Source: Anisakis pegreffii
Lineage: Eukaryota; Nematoda; Chromadorea; Rhabditida; Anisakidae
DNA: 64,000 nucleotides
Direction of reading: 5' to 3'
Assembly (NCBI GenBank): GCA_035041965.1
Contig: JAPYMA010000649.1
Span: 1 to 64,000 of the forward strand
This document shows positions 62,551 through 64,000 of this stretch, one piece after another. Under the pieces are notes generated by a model. The model searched no databases. It was not told the DNA's origin and was given only the letters and a program-made list of their open reading frames with translations. Both the position numbers and the translations under genes were made by a program. Every line of letters begins with the position of its first letter. The stretch's first letter is position 1.

Positions 62551-64000
62551 CTAATATGTGTTGTGCTGTTTATTCCTCCTCGAATACTGCCCTTCACCTA
62601 AACGCTCGATGTACTCGGTGACATACCGACGTGCCTTCTCTTTTACAGATTCGGTCACTTTCAAGTCTGCACTCCCCACTCGCTTTGACTCTTTCTCCAA
62701 AACTGTATGAGTTAACTAAAAAAGATCAAAGTAAGGCTTTTCTATCCAACTTTCACTTGAAATAAAATGAATAAAACAAATATTCTGTTCGAATGGTGGG
62801 GAACGAACAGAGCGAATGTGCACAAAAACGAAGGAAGAAATACGACGTCCTATTTATAAATTGTTCAAAACAGTTTGTTCATGTAAAGAAGACGGTAATT
62901 AGTGGAACTGATAATTTTCACAGAAACTGAAAAATAAAAAGTAAGAAGACGTCATAAATGACAGAAAAACGATCAAGCTTAGCTGAAGCTTATGAATCAA
63001 AAGGAAAAAAGACAAAGAATGTTTATATCAAAGACAATTGCTAACGAATGAACCTTTCTGAGAACATATTTATAGTCATCGGCGGATGAGAATTTTGTCT
63101 TGCGAATTGGTTCAAGGATACCAGCGACATGTTTGGCGATAAGTGCCTTGAAAATGGCACGCGGATCGTTATGATCGGATGTTGTATCTGCTGCCTCATC
63201 CCCTTCTTCGGGTAAATGCCAAACTGTTTCCCTAAAAGTTTAAATTCAGTTCTCACTGACAGATGAATGAGACATCAACAGTTCAATGCAACAACTATGT
63301 TCACCTTGTTTCCTTATGGTAATAATAAACAGTCCCTTCCTCTGTGGTTGCTTGTATCCATTTTGATTTCTTGTTATTTGGATCTGGAGGCGGTGGTGGA
63401 GGGACAGTGTTAACCTCTTGCTCAGCTTCTTTCTTCTTGATTGCTGCGCGTTTCTCCTTCATCATTGCCAATTGCTAGAATGCTTCTTTGAACAAATGCA
63501 ACAATATTCACTGCAAGGCAGACATCCACCCTCTTCAACAGTTTTTCAAATGTTCAAAAAGTAACCTTCTCGAGTGTTTCAATATCTTCATCAGTTGGGT
63601 TGTCAATATTGAACGGTCCAAGTGTTATGGTGTTAGGCTTGGGTTCGGGAGGAGGTGACGGTGCATCCAGTATATTCAACGTTTCAGCCTAAATAAGATA
63701 TACTCTTTCTGGCTAAAGACTTTCCACATGTAACTATGAAAATCACCAATGTAACTCAAAAAGGTTAATTTAAAGTATATATAAGATATGCTTAATCTTC
63801 AGGTAATATAAGTTAATTAAAGTATATAAGTTAATTTAAGGCATATAAAAAAAGAAAAAAATTATATAGAAATGATTAAGATACCACAGAAGGAGAGGTA
63901 TTTTGTGCATTTTGCATCGGTTGTTGATCATAGAAAGGCATAAAAGGTGGATATCCAAACGGATCATATCCATTTGCATAAGAATTACTATTCCAACCAA
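62551..64000 (-). CDS. SETD2: SETD2/Set2-type H3K36 methyltransferase, C-terminal part (WW and SRI domains)
   Basis: The window holds only the 3' exons: 64000-63885 (partial), 63688-63566 (LNILDAPSPPPEPKPN), 63474-63305, 63231-63054 and 62715-62551 with the stop. The joins are in phase. Exons 63474-63305 and 63231-63054 together encode a WW domain: SKWIQATTEEGTVYYYHKET, then ETVWHLP, preceded by a polyproline run. The last two exons form an SRI domain (Set2-Rpb1 interacting): FKALIAKHV, DDYKYVLRKLTHTVLEKESK and VKEKARRYVTEYIERLGEG. The human SETD2 counterpart has FKHLARKLTHGVMNKELK. SRI binds the phosphorylated tail of RNA polymerase II, coupling H3K36 trimethylation to elongation. WW followed by SRI at the C-terminus is specific to SETD2-type enzymes (C. 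elegans MET-1). The catalytic SET domain should lie beyond the right edge. Confidence 0.93.

Overview
This is AT-rich nuclear DNA from a metazoan, almost certainly a nematode. Genes are split by many AT-rich introns with TTTCAG-type acceptors. One gene ends in a DB module, a cysteine-rich extracellular domain best known from nematodes, and at least two genes have a splice acceptor just upstream of the start codon, as expected for a trans-spliced leader. No bacterial features (operons, Shine-Dalgarno sites, CRISPR) are present. The species cannot be named from this sequence.

Layout. Positions 1-5885 are the end of a satellite array (15 units of 390 bp, some 419 bp, with signs of higher-order organisation). 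It is followed by four ~160 bp units arranged as a dimeric repeat (5886-6480) and a 16 bp minisatellite that flips orientation midway (7047-7380). Positions 7381-9873 look gene-free. The rest is dominated by four conserved genes, all on the minus strand. (1) rict-1/RICTOR, 36719 down to 9874, was assembled from more than 25 exons that follow the RICTOR family order from N-terminus to C-terminus. (2) capg-2/NCAPG2, condensin II subunit G2, runs from 46155 to 37478. (3) efr-3/EFR3, the plasma-membrane anchor of PI4-kinase III alpha, runs from 55145 to 47271, with its short first exon not found. (4) The 3' end of a SETD2/met-1-type H3K36 methyltransferase (WW plus SRI domains) runs from 64000 to 62551 and continues beyond the window.

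The most interesting arrangement is inside rict-1. One intron of about 13.9 kb (15544-29401) carries a complete gene on the opposite strand (22494-28296). It encodes a secreted protein with a signal peptide, a short ShK-like six-cysteine motif, a long Gln/Pro-rich middle and a C-terminal DB module. All its internal introns read as phase 0. The same intron holds a foldback DNA transposon whose two arms each carry the start of a transposase-like helix-turn-helix protein (21367-22105), and a palindromic hAT-like element (23724-23990).

Other mobile DNA: a MULE-type element (about 56237-58307) with a FLYWCH zinc finger, the C-terminal end of a transposase and no catalytic core, framed by unusual ladder-like inverted repeats; a hAT-type MITE in a rict-1 intron (30854-31131); and several short unclassified repeats. 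The four conserved genes act in separate processes: TORC2 signalling, condensin II chromosome structure, plasma-membrane phosphoinositide synthesis and histone methylation. Their shared strand does not imply a common pathway. Intron-exon boundaries were deduced by eye from splice signals, reading phase and family similarity; those marked 'about' are approximate.
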